A stretch of DNA of 64,000 bases, taken from contig CAVTAL010000033.1 in NCBI GenBank assembly GCA_963732635.1, forward strand, positions 434,001 to 498,000, written 5' to 3'. Below are positions 26,020 to 34,860 of this stretch, in pieces. The notes under the pieces were generated by a model that saw only the letters and a list, made by a program, of their open reading frames with translations, was not told the origin of the DNA and ran no database searches. Every line of letters starts with the position of its first letter. Within the stretch, counting starts at the first letter, position 1. Both the position numbers and the translations under genes were made by a program. This stretch comes from JAKFWF01 sp963732635 (GTDB lineage Bacteria > Pseudomonadota > Alphaproteobacteria > Rhizobiales > Hyphomicrobiaceae).

Positions 26020-26902
26020 GTGGCCGTGTCGATCAGACAGATTCATCCCGTGTTCGTTGGCGAGGTCTCAGGCGTCGACCTGACCAAGCCGCTTGAGAAG
26101 TCAGAAGCCGCCGCGATCGAGGCCGGCATGGATCGCTACGCCGTGCTGGTCTTCCGCGACCAACTGCTCACCGACGATCAGCAACTGGCCTTCTCCCAGA
26201 ACTTCGGGCCAATCGAGAACGCCCAGGGCGGCAACATCACCAAGGCCAACGAGTTTCGGCTGAAGCAAGGCATGGTCGACGTGTCCAATCTCGACACGGA
26301 CGGCAAGCCATTGGAGCGCAACGATCGGCGCCGGATGTTCAATCTCGGCAATCGACTGTGGCACTCCGACAGTTCATTCAGGGCGACGCCGGCGAAGTAC
26401 TCGATCCTGTCCGGGCGTGTCGTTTCGACCGACGGTGGCAATACCGAGTTCGCCGACATGCGGGTCGCCTACGACATGCTCGACGACGCCACCCGCGCGC
26501 AGGTGGCGGACCTCGTGTGCGAGCATTCGCTGATATATTCGCGCGGGTCGATGGGCTTCGCCGATCTCACCGACGACGAGAAAGCGATGTTCAAACCGGT
26601 TCGTCAGCGTCTCGTCCGGACCCATCCGGTGACCGGCCGCAAGTCACTTTACCTCTCATCGCACATTGGCGGCATCGTTGGTTGGCAGGTGCCAGAGGCG
26701 CGCGACTTCATTCGCGATTTGACCGAGGCCGCGACCCGGCACGAGTTCGTTTACAGCCACCGCTGGCGCACCAACGATCTGGTGATTTGGGACAACCGCC
26801 AAACCATGCACCGAGTTCCGCCGCTTCGATGAATCAAAGCCGCGCGACATGCGCCGCACAACGGTGGCGGGAGACGGGCCGACGATGGAGCAGGTGGCGT
26901 GA
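26020..26902 (+). pseudogene. TauD/TfdA-family 2-oxoglutarate dioxygenase, one-base frameshift
   Basis: GTG 26020 follows GGAGGAG and gives MAVSIRQIHPVFVGEVSGVD. The jelly-roll fold carries the first facial-triad residues in LWHSDSSF (His-x-Asp) and a substrate/2-OG region SSHIGGIVGWQVPEARDF. The last His is in TMHRV, after which the frame breaks at 26816-26817 (TT where one T is expected). In the next frame it continues RRFDESKPRDMRRTTVAGD to a TGA at 26900-26902. The span is 294 codons plus one base. Family members hydroxylate taurine, 2,4-D or similar; the substrate is unknown. It sits upstream of an acyl-CoA ligase and TRAP genes. Confidence 0.82.
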
Positions 26903-27037
26903 CGGGCATCGTCGACACCAGCCTGCAGCAAGGCACCACCGCGCCCTTCGATCAATTGCCGGCGGTCGATTGCCGGACCGCCGTCACTCCGGTAGCGTCG
27001 GCCAGCATCGATCACACACGCGAACGGCACCGGCACA

Positions 27038-28663
27038 ATGACCCCGAACCCCTACCTGCAGCATCTCGACAAGACGGCCGCCAACTTCCAGCCGCTGACG
27101 CCGCTGACCTTCCTGGAGCGGGCAGCCAGGGTTTATCCAACGCGTACGGCGGTGATCCACGGCAATGCGCGCACTACCTACGCCAGCCTCTATGACCGTT
27201 GCCGCCGCCTCGCCTCGGCGCTGGCGCAGGCCTACATCGGCCCCGGCGATACTGTCGCGGTGATGCTCGCCAACACGCCGCCGATGATCGAGGCGCATTA
27301 CGCGGTGCCGATGACCGGCGGCGTGCTGCTGTCGCTCAACACCCGCCTAGATGCCGCGATCATCGCCTTTCAGCTCGATCATGCGAACGCCAAGGTCGTG
27401 ATCGTCGATCGCGAGTTCTCGCCGGTGATGAAGGCGGCGCTGGCCCAGGCCAAGGTCAAGCCCATCGTCATCGACTTCGACGACAAGGAATTTCCGCAAA
27501 CAGCCGATCGGCTGAGCTTCGTCGAGTACGAGGAGTTTCTCGCCAAGGGCGATCCCGAGTTCCAATGGCGGATGCCGTCCGATGAGTGGGACGCGATCGC
27601 ACTCAACTACACCTCTGGCACCACCGGCAATCCGAAGGGTGTGGTCTACCACCATCGCGGCGCGACGTTGATGTGCTACGGCAATCTCGTCGCCGGCAAC
27701 CTCGGCCTGCACCCTGTTTACCTGTGGACGCTGCCGATGTTTCACTGCAACGGCTGGTGCTTCCCTTGGACCATCTCGCTGGTCGCCGGCACGCACGTGT
27801 GCCTCCGCTGGGTGCGCGCGAAACTGATGTTCGACGCTATCGCCGACCACGGCGTCACCCACATGTGCGGCGCGCCGATCGTGATGTCGACGCTATTAAA
27901 CGCGACGCCCGAGGAACGCCGAACCCTCGATCACACGGTCAAGTTCATCACCGCCGCCGCGCCGCCGCCCGAGGCAGTACTGCAGCAGATGGCGGCGGCC
28001 GGCTTCGACGTCACCCATGTCTACGGCCTGACCGAGACCTATGGCCCGTCGGTGGTCAACGACTGGCAGTCGGATTGGGACAGCCTGCCGGCCGACCAGC
28101 AGGCGGCGAAGAAGGCGCGGCAGGGCGTGCGCTACGTTTGCCTCGAGGGTCTGTCCGTGCGCGATCCGATCACCATGCAGCCAGTGCCGGCCGACGGCGT
28201 CACGCTCGGCGAAGTGATGATGCGCGGCAACAACGTGATGAAGGGCTATCTCAAGAACCCGGTCGCCACCGACGAGGCCTTCGCCGGCGGCTGGTTCCAT
28301 TCCGGCGACCTCGGCGTATTATACCCGGACGGCTACATTCAGTTGAAGGACCGCTCCAAGGACATCATCATATCCGGCGGCGAGAACATCTCGTCGATCG
28401 AGGTCGAGGACCAACTCTACAAGCACCCGGCGGTGGCCTACGTCGCAGTGGTGGCGAAGCCCGACGAGAAGTGGGGCGAGACGCCGTGCGCGTTCGTTGA
28501 ATTGAAGCCGGGCATGTCCGCCAGCGCCGAGGAACTGATCGCGTGGTGCCGCGAGGGGCTCGCCACCTACAAGTGCCCGCGCACCGTCCTGTTCCAGGAC
28601 ATCCCCAAGACCAGCACGGGAAAGATCCAGAAGTTCAAGCTCAGGGATATGGCCAAGGGGTAA
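27038..28663 (+). CDS. AMP-dependent acyl-CoA synthetase (fatty-acyl/DmdB-like)
   Basis: A 541-aa adenylate-forming ligase. Motif A3 is YTSGTTGNPKGVVYHHRG (near residue 190), A5 is VYGLTETYGPSV, A7/A8 are FHSGDLGVLYPDGYIQLKDR and SKDIIISGGENISSIEVE, and the A10 catalytic lysine is in KTSTGKIQKFKL near the end. The sequence style (PMFHCNGWCFPW, TYKCPRTVLF) matches the medium-chain/methylmercaptopropionate ligase group. It joins a carboxylic acid to CoA with ATP cleavage. It follows the TauD-like gene on the same strand and is convergent with the TRAP transporter; the transporter could import its substrate, which is inference. Confidence 0.9.
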   Translation: MTPNPYLQHLDKTAANFQPLTPLTFLERAARVYPTRTAVIHGNARTTYASLYDRCRRLASALAQAYIGPGDTVAVMLANTPPMIEAHYAVPMTGGVLLSLNTRLDAAIIAFQLDHANAKVVIVDREFSPVMKAALAQAKVKPIVIDFDDKEFPQTADRLSFVEYEEFLAKGDPEFQWRMPSDEWDAIALNYTSGTTGNPKGVVYHHRGATLMCYGNLVAGNLGLHPVYLWTLPMFHCNGWCFPWTISLVAGTHVCLRWVRAKLMFDAIADHGVTHMCGAPIVMSTLLNATPEERRTLDHTVKFITAAAPPPEAVLQQMAAAGFDVTHVYGLTETYGPSVVNDWQSDWDSLPADQQAAKKARQGVRYVCLEGLSVRDPITMQPVPADGVTLGEVMMRGNNVMKGYLKNPVATDEAFAGGWFHSGDLGVLYPDGYIQLKDRSKDIIISGGENISSIEVEDQLYKHPAVAYVAVVAKPDEKWGETPCAFVELKPGMSASAEELIAWCREGLATYKCPRTVLFQDIPKTSTGKIQKFKLRDMAKG

Positions 28664-28847
28664 CTGATTATCGGCGACAGTTGTCGATCCGCACGTCATC
28701 GAACGTAACCCTACGGTCGTTGAGAGCGGCCTTCCGTTGCCGACAAGCGCCAATGCCCCCGCGAACCCAAGCGACCGGCAAAGCCCCGCAAGCCCGCAGC
28801 AATGGCATCGCAACAGCCATCGTGTTCGAGCAGTAATCGTCGGCGGA

Positions 28848-30230
28848 CTAGTCCAGTAACCCGGCGATCTTGGGCAACCACAGCACGATCTTCGGGAAGT
28901 AGATGCACAACAGCAGCCCCAGGATCTGCATGGCGACGAACGGGTACATGCCTTTGTAGACATCACTCATCGTTATGCCCGGCGGCACCGTCCCCTTCAT
29001 ATAGAACAGCGTCGCCCCGAAAGGCGGCGTCATGAACGACGTCTGCAGGTTCACCGCGACCAGAGTGCCGAACCAGGGCATCAGATAGCTCTTGTCACCG
29101 AGATGATCCGAGAAGTCGAACTTCAGCAGGATCGGTGTGAAGACCGGCAGGACGATCAGGCAAATCTCAATCCATTCGAACGGGAACCCCAGCAGAAAAA
29201 CGAGCACCATCAGGAAGAAGAGGACTTCCCACTTCGTGTCGACACCGAAATACGTCAGTGCCGCCAGCATGGCGTCATCGCCGCCGAGCGTGCGGAAGAC
29301 GTAGGAGAAGCAGGTTGCGCCGAAGAAGATCAGGAATACCATCGCATTGGCGCGACAGGCCGAACGGATCGAATCGTTGACCATCGCCAGATCGAAGCGG
29401 CCGTTGATCGCCGCAATGATAAACGAACCCAGCACGCCGACGCCGGCACTTTCGGTTGCAGTCGCCCAACCTGCGAAAATAGAGCCGAGAACGACGACCA
29501 TCAGGAAGGTCATCGGGAACAACCCCTTCCACATCGTCCGCCAGAACTCTTCCCGACTTTGCGGGCCGAAGTGCGCGGGCAGCTTTGGAGCTTTATGCGG
29601 ATACATAACGGCAATGACGAAGATGTAACCTAGATAGAGCGCGGAGAGCAGGAAACCGGGCATCGTCGCCGCGGCAAACAGCGCACCCGCCGATGTGTTC
29701 AACATCTCGGCCATGACCACGAGCATGATCGCCGGTGGAATGAGGATGCCGAGCGTACCGGCCGACGCCACTGTGCCGATCGCCAACCGCTTGTCGTATC
29801 CAGCCTCAAGCATTTGCGGCAGGGCAATCAATGACAGCAACACGACCGCCGCCCCCACGACGCCGATCGGAGCGGCAAGGATCGTCCCCATCACCATGAC
29901 AGCGATTGCAAGCCCACCAGGCATGCGCTTCAGCAGGATCTCGGTTGCCGACAGCATATCCTTGGCCGAGCCCGAGCGCTCCAGGATCGAGCCCATGAAG
30001 ATGAACATGGGAATCGACACCAGCACGGGATCGACAGCCACGCCGCCCCACATGCGCAAGATGACATTTGACATGCTGGTGATCGGAAATACGCCGAGGA
30101 GATAGCCGAAGCCACCGAATACCAATCCCATGCCGCCCATGACGAAGGCGACTGGAAACCCGCAGAAGATGAAAAAGAACATCGCAATGAACATGATCAG
30201 TGCGAGGTTGTCGGCGATAAAGTCGAGCAT
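28848..30230 (-). CDS. TRAP transporter large permease subunit (DctM/FcbT3-like)
   Basis: A 460-aa membrane protein with about a dozen hydrophobic spans (LIMFIAMFFFIFCGFPVAFV, GGLAIAVMVMGTILAAPIGV, LGILIPPAIMLVVMAEMLNT). It is the Na+-coupled transport subunit of a tripartite ATP-independent periplasmic transporter. ATG 30230 is preferred since GGGAGG precedes it; a GTG at 30245 overlaps the dctQ stop. The conserved GTLGILIPPA and LQTSFMTPPFG loops are present. The sequence style fits the mannitol/chloroaromatic (FcbT) subgroup. Confidence 0.92.
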   Translation of the reverse strand: MLDFIADNLALIMFIAMFFFIFCGFPVAFVMGGMGLVFGGFGYLLGVFPITSMSNVILRMWGGVAVDPVLVSIPMFIFMGSILERSGSAKDMLSATEILLKRMPGGLAIAVMVMGTILAAPIGVVGAAVVLLSLIALPQMLEAGYDKRLAIGTVASAGTLGILIPPAIMLVVMAEMLNTSAGALFAAATMPGFLLSALYLGYIFVIAVMYPHKAPKLPAHFGPQSREEFWRTMWKGLFPMTFLMVVVLGSIFAGWATATESAGVGVLGSFIIAAINGRFDLAMVNDSIRSACRANAMVFLIFFGATCFSYVFRTLGGDDAMLAALTYFGVDTKWEVLFFLMVLVFLLGFPFEWIEICLIVLPVFTPILLKFDFSDHLGDKSYLMPWFGTLVAVNLQTSFMTPPFGATLFYMKGTVPPGITMSDVYKGMYPFVAMQILGLLLCIYFPKIVLWLPKIAGLLD

Positions 30231-30241
30231 GATCGCCTCCC

Positions 30242-30874
30242 TCACGCTTCCAATTCACTGTGGCCGATTTGGATATTTGCATCTTCCTGACTTCGGCCCA
30301 GGAATAGGAACGCAATCAATCGAAGCAATACGCTCAGCACACCAAGGAACACCAGCCAGATGCCGATGAAGAACACACCCTTGATCGCCCAGCGAAACGG
30401 CAGGCCGGTCACGTTCTCGGATGCTTCGTTCTGCAGATAGGATTGCTGCACGAACGGCCAGCCATGTTCGAGCATCACGAAAATGAATGGCAATGCGAAT
30501 ACCAATATGCCCAAGAACTCGATCCAGGCCTTCGCGCGAAACCCAAGCGTTTCCGTGTAGCTGTCAACCCGCGGATGGGCGTTGATTGTGTAGTTGTAGC
30601 CCATCCAGCCGGAGAACACCGCAGTGTGCAGATGCCATTCCAATTCTTGGAACTGGGTCAGCGCGATCGGTAGCTGCAGCTTGCGGAACGTGATGTCCAT
30701 GCAGGTGACACACATCAGCACCATCAGGAACCAGCCCGATCCGAAGGCAATTTTTTCAAGTAACCACTTGATCCCATCGGAGGTGCGGATTGGCCCAACA
30801 ATCAGGCAGGACGTGAGGCATAGCAGCCCGAGACCGCACACGATCATCCACGGAACTGACATCAAAATGGGCAT
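30242..30874 (-). CDS. TRAP transporter small permease subunit (DctQ/FcbT2-like)
   Basis: A 210-aa protein starting MPILMSVPWMIVCGLG after GGGGGAG at 30874. It has four main hydrophobic segments and the DctQ signature FQELEWHLHTAVFSGWMGYN, followed by NAHPRVDSYTE. The DctQ subunit connects the binding protein to the large permease. It is translationally linked to dctM (12 bp from its chosen start). It is longer than the smallest DctQ proteins, as in the FcbT subgroup. Confidence 0.88.
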   Translation of the reverse strand: MPILMSVPWMIVCGLGLLCLTSCLIVGPIRTSDGIKWLLEKIAFGSGWFLMVLMCVTCMDITFRKLQLPIALTQFQELEWHLHTAVFSGWMGYNYTINAHPRVDSYTETLGFRAKAWIEFLGILVFALPFIFVMLEHGWPFVQQSYLQNEASENVTGLPFRWAIKGVFFIGIWLVFLGVLSVLLRLIAFLFLGRSQEDANIQIGHSELEA

Positions 30875-30960
30875 TCTGAATACTCCCCCGGGGGCGCGGG
30901 TGAGATCCCGCGTCATAATTTACTTTGCTGCTCGCACGTCGAGGTGCGGGCATGATTGAA

Positions 30961-30988
30961 ACGCGGCGCCACAATTGCGGCGCCGCGT
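30961..30988 (-). terminator. Hairpin between dctP and dctQ (attenuator-type)
   Basis: A perfect 10-bp stem, ACGCGGCGCC (30961-30970) with GGCGCCGCGT (30979-30988), loop of 8, starts 7 bases past the dctP stop and is followed on the minus strand by TTTC. Too weak a T-run for full termination; it probably lowers dctQM relative to dctP. Confidence 0.6.
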
Positions 30989-30995
30989 GGGGGTG

Positions 30996-32045
30996 CTATT
31001 CTTTCAAATAGCCGTAGTCCTTCCAGACCTTGTACTCGGCGCGGAATGCCGAATAACTTTCCCAGGCCTTCTTGAATTCCGGGCTCTTTTCCGCTTGTTC
31101 CTTCGCGACTTCTTCCCAGGTCTTCTTGTAGAGGGCCAGCATTTCTTTCGGCCAATAGTGCAGCGTCACACCCTTGGCTTGGATTTCCTTGATGGCCTTG
31201 CCTTGAACGCTTTCACCTTCGATGAACTGCCGGAGCATCGTCGAATTGCAGGTGACGCGGATCTGCTCTTTTTGCGTTTCTGAGAATTCCGCCCATTTCG
31301 CCTTGGAGACGTAGAGCGAATTGATCGTCGACATCTGATGCCAGCCGGGGAAGTAATAGTGCTTGGCCACCTGATGGAAGCCGAGCGTCAAGTCCATGAC
31401 CGGCATCGAAAACTCAGTGGCGTCGATCGTGCCGAGCTGGAGCGCCTGGAAGATTTCGCCAGCCTGCAGCAGCTGCGTCTGGACACCGAGCTTCTGCATC
31501 ACGTTCGCGCCGAGGCCGAAGAAGCGCATCTTCAACCCCTTGAGGTCATCCGGTCCCTTGATTTCCTTGCGGAACCAGCCTGAAGCCTCGGGCGCGATCA
31601 GCCCACAGGGCATCGCAACGATGTTATACTTGGCGTGCAACTCGTCGTAGAGCTTGCGGCCGCCACCATGGTTCATCCAACCCATGTATTCGCCGGCTTC
31701 GGGCCCGAACGGCACCGCTGCAAACATGGCGAATGCGATATCCTTGCCGGTGAAAAACCCGGTCACCGTCCAAGCCGAGTCGACCGAACCATTCGAGACT
31801 GCATCGAAATACTGGCCAGCGGGAACAAGGGCGCCGGGCTCGAAAAACTTCGCGTCGATCGATCCGCCGGAAACTTTCTTCAGCGTATCAACGACATATT
31901 GTTGCGTCGGCCCCAGCAAACCCGTCGTCGACGGGAAAGCACCGGCAACGTTAAGTCGTACCTTCTTGTCCTGAGCAACCGCTCCCGACGCGCCGATCGA
32001 GATACCGACCAACAAGGCAGCAGCAGTCCATAGCCTGGATCGCAT
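30996..32045 (-). CDS. TRAP transporter substrate-binding protein (DctP family)
   Basis: A 349-aa periplasmic binding protein. ATG 32045 follows AGGA and gives a signal peptide (MRSRLWTAAALLVGISIGAS, cut near AVAQ). The DctP fold is visible in FEPGALVPAGQYFDAVSNGS and in GPDDLKGLKMRFFGLGANVM, which carries the Arg that salt-bridges the ligand carboxylate, then LQALQLGTIDATEFSMP-like elements around residue 210. It is the first gene of the dctPQM unit and its promoter should be in 32046-32447. The ligand is probably an organic acid; the nearest metabolic gene is an acyl-CoA ligase. Confidence 0.92.
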   Translation of the reverse strand: MRSRLWTAAALLVGISIGASGAVAQDKKVRLNVAGAFPSTTGLLGPTQQYVVDTLKKVSGGSIDAKFFEPGALVPAGQYFDAVSNGSVDSAWTVTGFFTGKDIAFAMFAAVPFGPEAGEYMGWMNHGGGRKLYDELHAKYNIVAMPCGLIAPEASGWFRKEIKGPDDLKGLKMRFFGLGANVMQKLGVQTQLLQAGEIFQALQLGTIDATEFSMPVMDLTLGFHQVAKHYYFPGWHQMSTINSLYVSKAKWAEFSETQKEQIRVTCNSTMLRQFIEGESVQGKAIKEIQAKGVTLHYWPKEMLALYKKTWEEVAKEQAEKSPEFKKAWESYSAFRAEYKVWKDYGYLKE

Positions 32046-32447
32046 ATTATTTCCTCCCACGGAACATTTTTCGAGTCGGCCCAATTTTTTGGGCTGCTCA
32101 TTGCCGGTTCGGTTGGGCTCGACCACGGTAGATGTCGAAGAGCCGTCCGTTCCGCCGACAACGTGACACGCAGATCCGCGCACAGTCAAAAGGAAATGCC
32201 ACATCCTGAGAATATTCTGCTCGCGACTGGTGAAGGTGATAGGATTAACGTCGCCAATCATCAGTCCCGTGATGAGTTCCGATTGGCTTCGATGTTCTCG
32301 AAAATCAATCGTCCGCCAACCCCGCTAATCAATTATTGAACGCATTGCGGATATCGGTCGCGATTTTCCAAATTCCCGCTTTTGCGCCAACGGATCGTGG
32401 CCGATCGCACTTTTTGCAAATCGGCAAATAGTCTTCATCAATCGACT
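32046..32447. other. Intergenic region upstream of dctP
   Basis: Four hundred bases, AT-richer than the genes around them, between dctP and the upstream methyltransferase on the same strand. I see no gene. I looked for a sigma-54 consensus on the dctP strand and found no convincing one. Confidence 0.5.
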
Positions 32448-33680
32448 CTAAAGTGGGCCAGTCAAATACAGCACCACCCGCAAGCCGCCATGCGACACTG
32501 GCGGGCCGGGAGGCTGGAACGGTAATCCAGTCATCTTGGCCAAGCTAGCGTCGGTCGTGATCAACCCCACGCGCCAGCCGCTGAAGCGTTTCATCAGCGT
32601 GGTGCCGAGCGAACGATAGAGGTGCTGCAGGCGTTGCTTCTCGCCAATCCGGGTGCCGTACGGCGGATTGATGATGACGAGGCCGGGCGTGCCAGCGGGC
32701 GCCACGAGTTCAGTGATCTCGAGCTGCCGGAATTCCGTCATGGCCGCCACGCCGGCACGCTCGGCATTGGCCCGGCTCATGTTGATCGCCCCCGCGTCGA
32801 GGTCGCTGCCATGAAAACGCACAGCTTGCGTGGCGTCGATCGTTCGCCCCGACGCAGTTTCGCTTGGCCGCTCCGGGGCAGGCCCCGACGCAGTTTCGCT
32901 TAGCTGCTCCGGGCCAGGCCCCGACGCAGTTTCCCTTGGCCGCTCCGGAGCAGGCCCCGACGCGGGTGCGCGCATCGCCTCCCATGCCGCCGCGTCGAAG
33001 GTCGCCAATTGCTCGAATGCGAAATGCCGCGAACGGCCGGGCTTCAATCCGGCGGCGATCTCCGCCGCCTCTATGACGAAAGTTCCTGAACCACACATCG
33101 GATCGACCACTGGCTCAACACCGTCATAGCCGCACTGGCGCAAGAACAGCGCCGCCATGGTCTCGCGCATCGGCGCCTTGGCGACCGCTTCCTTGTGGCC
33201 GCGCTTGTGCAGCAGTTCGCCCGAGGTATCGATGCCGATGGTAACGAGATCATCCTCGATGCGTGCTCGGATCAGCACTTGCGCCTCGGGCGAGACGGGC
33301 GCGCCCAGTTCCTCGGCGATCGCCCGCTCGATCCGCTCGGCGGCAGCGCCTGAGTGATAAATGCGCGATTTCTTGCACGCCGCCTCGACGCGAAATGGCA
33401 CGCCGGGCCGCAGTACCTGCCGCCAGGGAAATTGGCGCGCGCGCTTATCGAGTTGCGCCAAGTGCATCGCCCGGAATGAGCCCAGGCGCACCATGACGCG
33501 ACCAGCGCCGCGGATCTCGAGATTGGCGCGCCAGACGTCGGGCCAGCCGCCCTTCATCGTCACGCCGCCTGGAACGTAGCGCGCGGTCTTGAAGCCTAGG
33601 CTGCGCGCTTCTGCCCAGAGCGCAGTTTCCAGGCCCGGTGCCGCCACCAGAAAGATTTCGAACTCGCCGTCTTTGATCAT
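32448..33680 (-). CDS. THUMP-domain class I SAM-dependent RNA methyltransferase (RlmL-N/YcbY-like)
   Basis: A 410-aa enzyme. The N-terminus (FEIFLVAAPGLETALWAEAR) and the THUMP domain precede a UPF0020-type Rossmann methyltransferase: VVDPMCGSGTFVIEAAEIAA (SAM loop) and the catalytic VIINPPYGTRIGEK, the N-P-P-Y motif of N2-guanine methylases. It likely methylates 23S rRNA G2445 or a tRNA guanine. Between the SAM loop and HGSDLDAGAI there is a low-complexity insert (about residues 238-278) made of 12-aa repeats such as ETASGPAPERPS, encoded by 36-bp direct repeats. The insert lies on a surface loop, so activity may be kept. Confidence 0.88.
   Translation of the reverse strand: MIKDGEFEIFLVAAPGLETALWAEARSLGFKTARYVPGGVTMKGGWPDVWRANLEIRGAGRVMVRLGSFRAMHLAQLDKRARQFPWRQVLRPGVPFRVEAACKKSRIYHSGAAAERIERAIAEELGAPVSPEAQVLIRARIEDDLVTIGIDTSGELLHKRGHKEAVAKAPMRETMAALFLRQCGYDGVEPVVDPMCGSGTFVIEAAEIAAGLKPGRSRHFAFEQLATFDAAAWEAMRAPASGPAPERPRETASGPGPEQLSETASGPAPERPSETASGRTIDATQAVRFHGSDLDAGAINMSRANAERAGVAAMTEFRQLEITELVAPAGTPGLVIINPPYGTRIGEKQRLQHLYRSLGTTLMKRFSGWRVGLITTDASLAKMTGLPFQPPGPPVSHGGLRVVLYLTGPL
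32851..32970. repeat. 36-bp direct tandem repeat inside the methyltransferase gene
   Basis: Units begin with GACGCAGTTT at 32851, 32887 and 32923, with a partial fourth from 32959, an exact 36-bp period. The unit keeps frame (12 codons each), adding ETASGPxPExxx repeats to the protein. Copies differ at a few bases. Confidence 0.9.
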
Positions 33681-33826
33681 TCAGCCGGCATAGCTGGAAA
33701 GCCCGCCCGCATCGACATGTTTCTAAGCGCGCAATTCGCGATTTTGGGAATGGTTACCGATCAGACCAATCCGCGCTGAGACGCGACGACGCTGGGTATT
33801 GGTAACTAATGCCCCCTAATTGGGTC

Positions 33827-34621
33827 TCACCCCATCATTTTGATCATCAGCAGGAATGCCGCGCCGCCGGCACCGAGCACGAGGCCGGATATCGCACGCA
33901 CCGGATTGCGCCAGAACATCTCGTAGGCTTCGCGCATCTGGCCACCATTAAGCGTCCACCAGCCGGCGTCGGTGACCAGCGCCCGATCACTCGCCAATTG
34001 CGCGACATCGGCGATGATCGTCACTTTGCACAACACCGACTGGAGTACCTTGTAGTACTGGCCTTGCGCGAACGCCTGCGCCTCAAGCCCGCCGGACAGG
34101 AAGCTCGACGTCGACAATCCGTTGTTGTGTGCCAGCGTCTCGATGTACGGCTTGTCGACGTAGTTCGAACCGAACATCTCGACGAAGCAGCGCGACAGGT
34201 CGAACTTCTGGCTATCGTGCACCGACACCGGTTCGCCGCCTAGCAGCGAACAGCGGTGGGAAAGGGCTGCGAAGCCGAACTTCTCGTCGCGCATATTCCA
34301 GTGCATGAACGTCGCATACGGATTGCGCGAGACGAAGTCGTAAAAGCGGCCGAGCATCACTCGCTCCATGCCGTCGAGACCAGCCACGTCGGCATTGCGT
34401 CGCCGCGCCAACTCGACTTCGGCGTGGATCGAGAACGAAGTGGTGACGCCGGTGCCGAGATTGCGCAGCGCGATGCCGGTGATGCGCGGCGAGGCGTAGC
34501 CCTTGGCCTCGTCGAAGCTTTCGCAGGCATAGTGGATCACGAACACCGACGTCGGATGCACGAACAGCCGGCCAAGGCCCTCGCGGGCAGCCTTCTGACG
34601 GCTCGGGTTGGGTGCGGCCAC
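33827..34621 (-). CDS. Unrecognised protein with C-terminal membrane anchor
   Basis: A 264-aa protein I cannot assign. The cytoplasmic part (residues 1-235) has alternating strands and helices: SVFVIHYACESFDEAKG, SPRITGIALRNLGTG, NPYATFMHWNMRDEKFGFAA and KFDLSRCFVEMFG. The order of these segments recalls a DEDD/RNase H-like nuclease, but the first carboxylate pair of motif I is not intact, so this is weak. The last 25 residues (ISGLVLGAGGAAFLLMIKMM) form a single transmembrane helix, giving an N-in tail-anchored topology. Codon use is normal, and it is divergent from the EamA gene. Confidence 0.65.
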   Translation of the reverse strand: MAAPNPSRQKAAREGLGRLFVHPTSVFVIHYACESFDEAKGYASPRITGIALRNLGTGVTTSFSIHAEVELARRRNADVAGLDGMERVMLGRFYDFVSRNPYATFMHWNMRDEKFGFAALSHRCSLLGGEPVSVHDSQKFDLSRCFVEMFGSNYVDKPYIETLAHNNGLSTSSFLSGGLEAQAFAQGQYYKVLQSVLCKVTIIADVAQLASDRALVTDAGWWTLNGGQMREAYEMFWRNPVRAISGLVLGAGGAAFLLMIKMMG

Positions 34622-34860
34622 GGGTGATAAGTGCCTTATTGCGAGGTGCGAATGAGCGGTGCCGGCGAATCGAATTGTCGGCCGCGTTCGGTTACTGTGC
34701 TGCTTCGCCGCTCGGTTTCAAGGCAATGACCGCCGTCCGCGTGTCCACCCTCGACTTTGCCGTGGTACTGGTGCTGGAAAGCTGGCATCCATGAGCGGCT
34801 ACGGCGTAGTTCGCCCCGTCGGTTGCATCTCCCCTCACTCTGTGAATCGGACTTCGATCC

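Noticed and set aside
32841..32970. 36-bp repeats that might be a CRISPR array
   Set aside because: The units follow each other directly, without unique spacers, and keep the reading frame of a methyltransferase.
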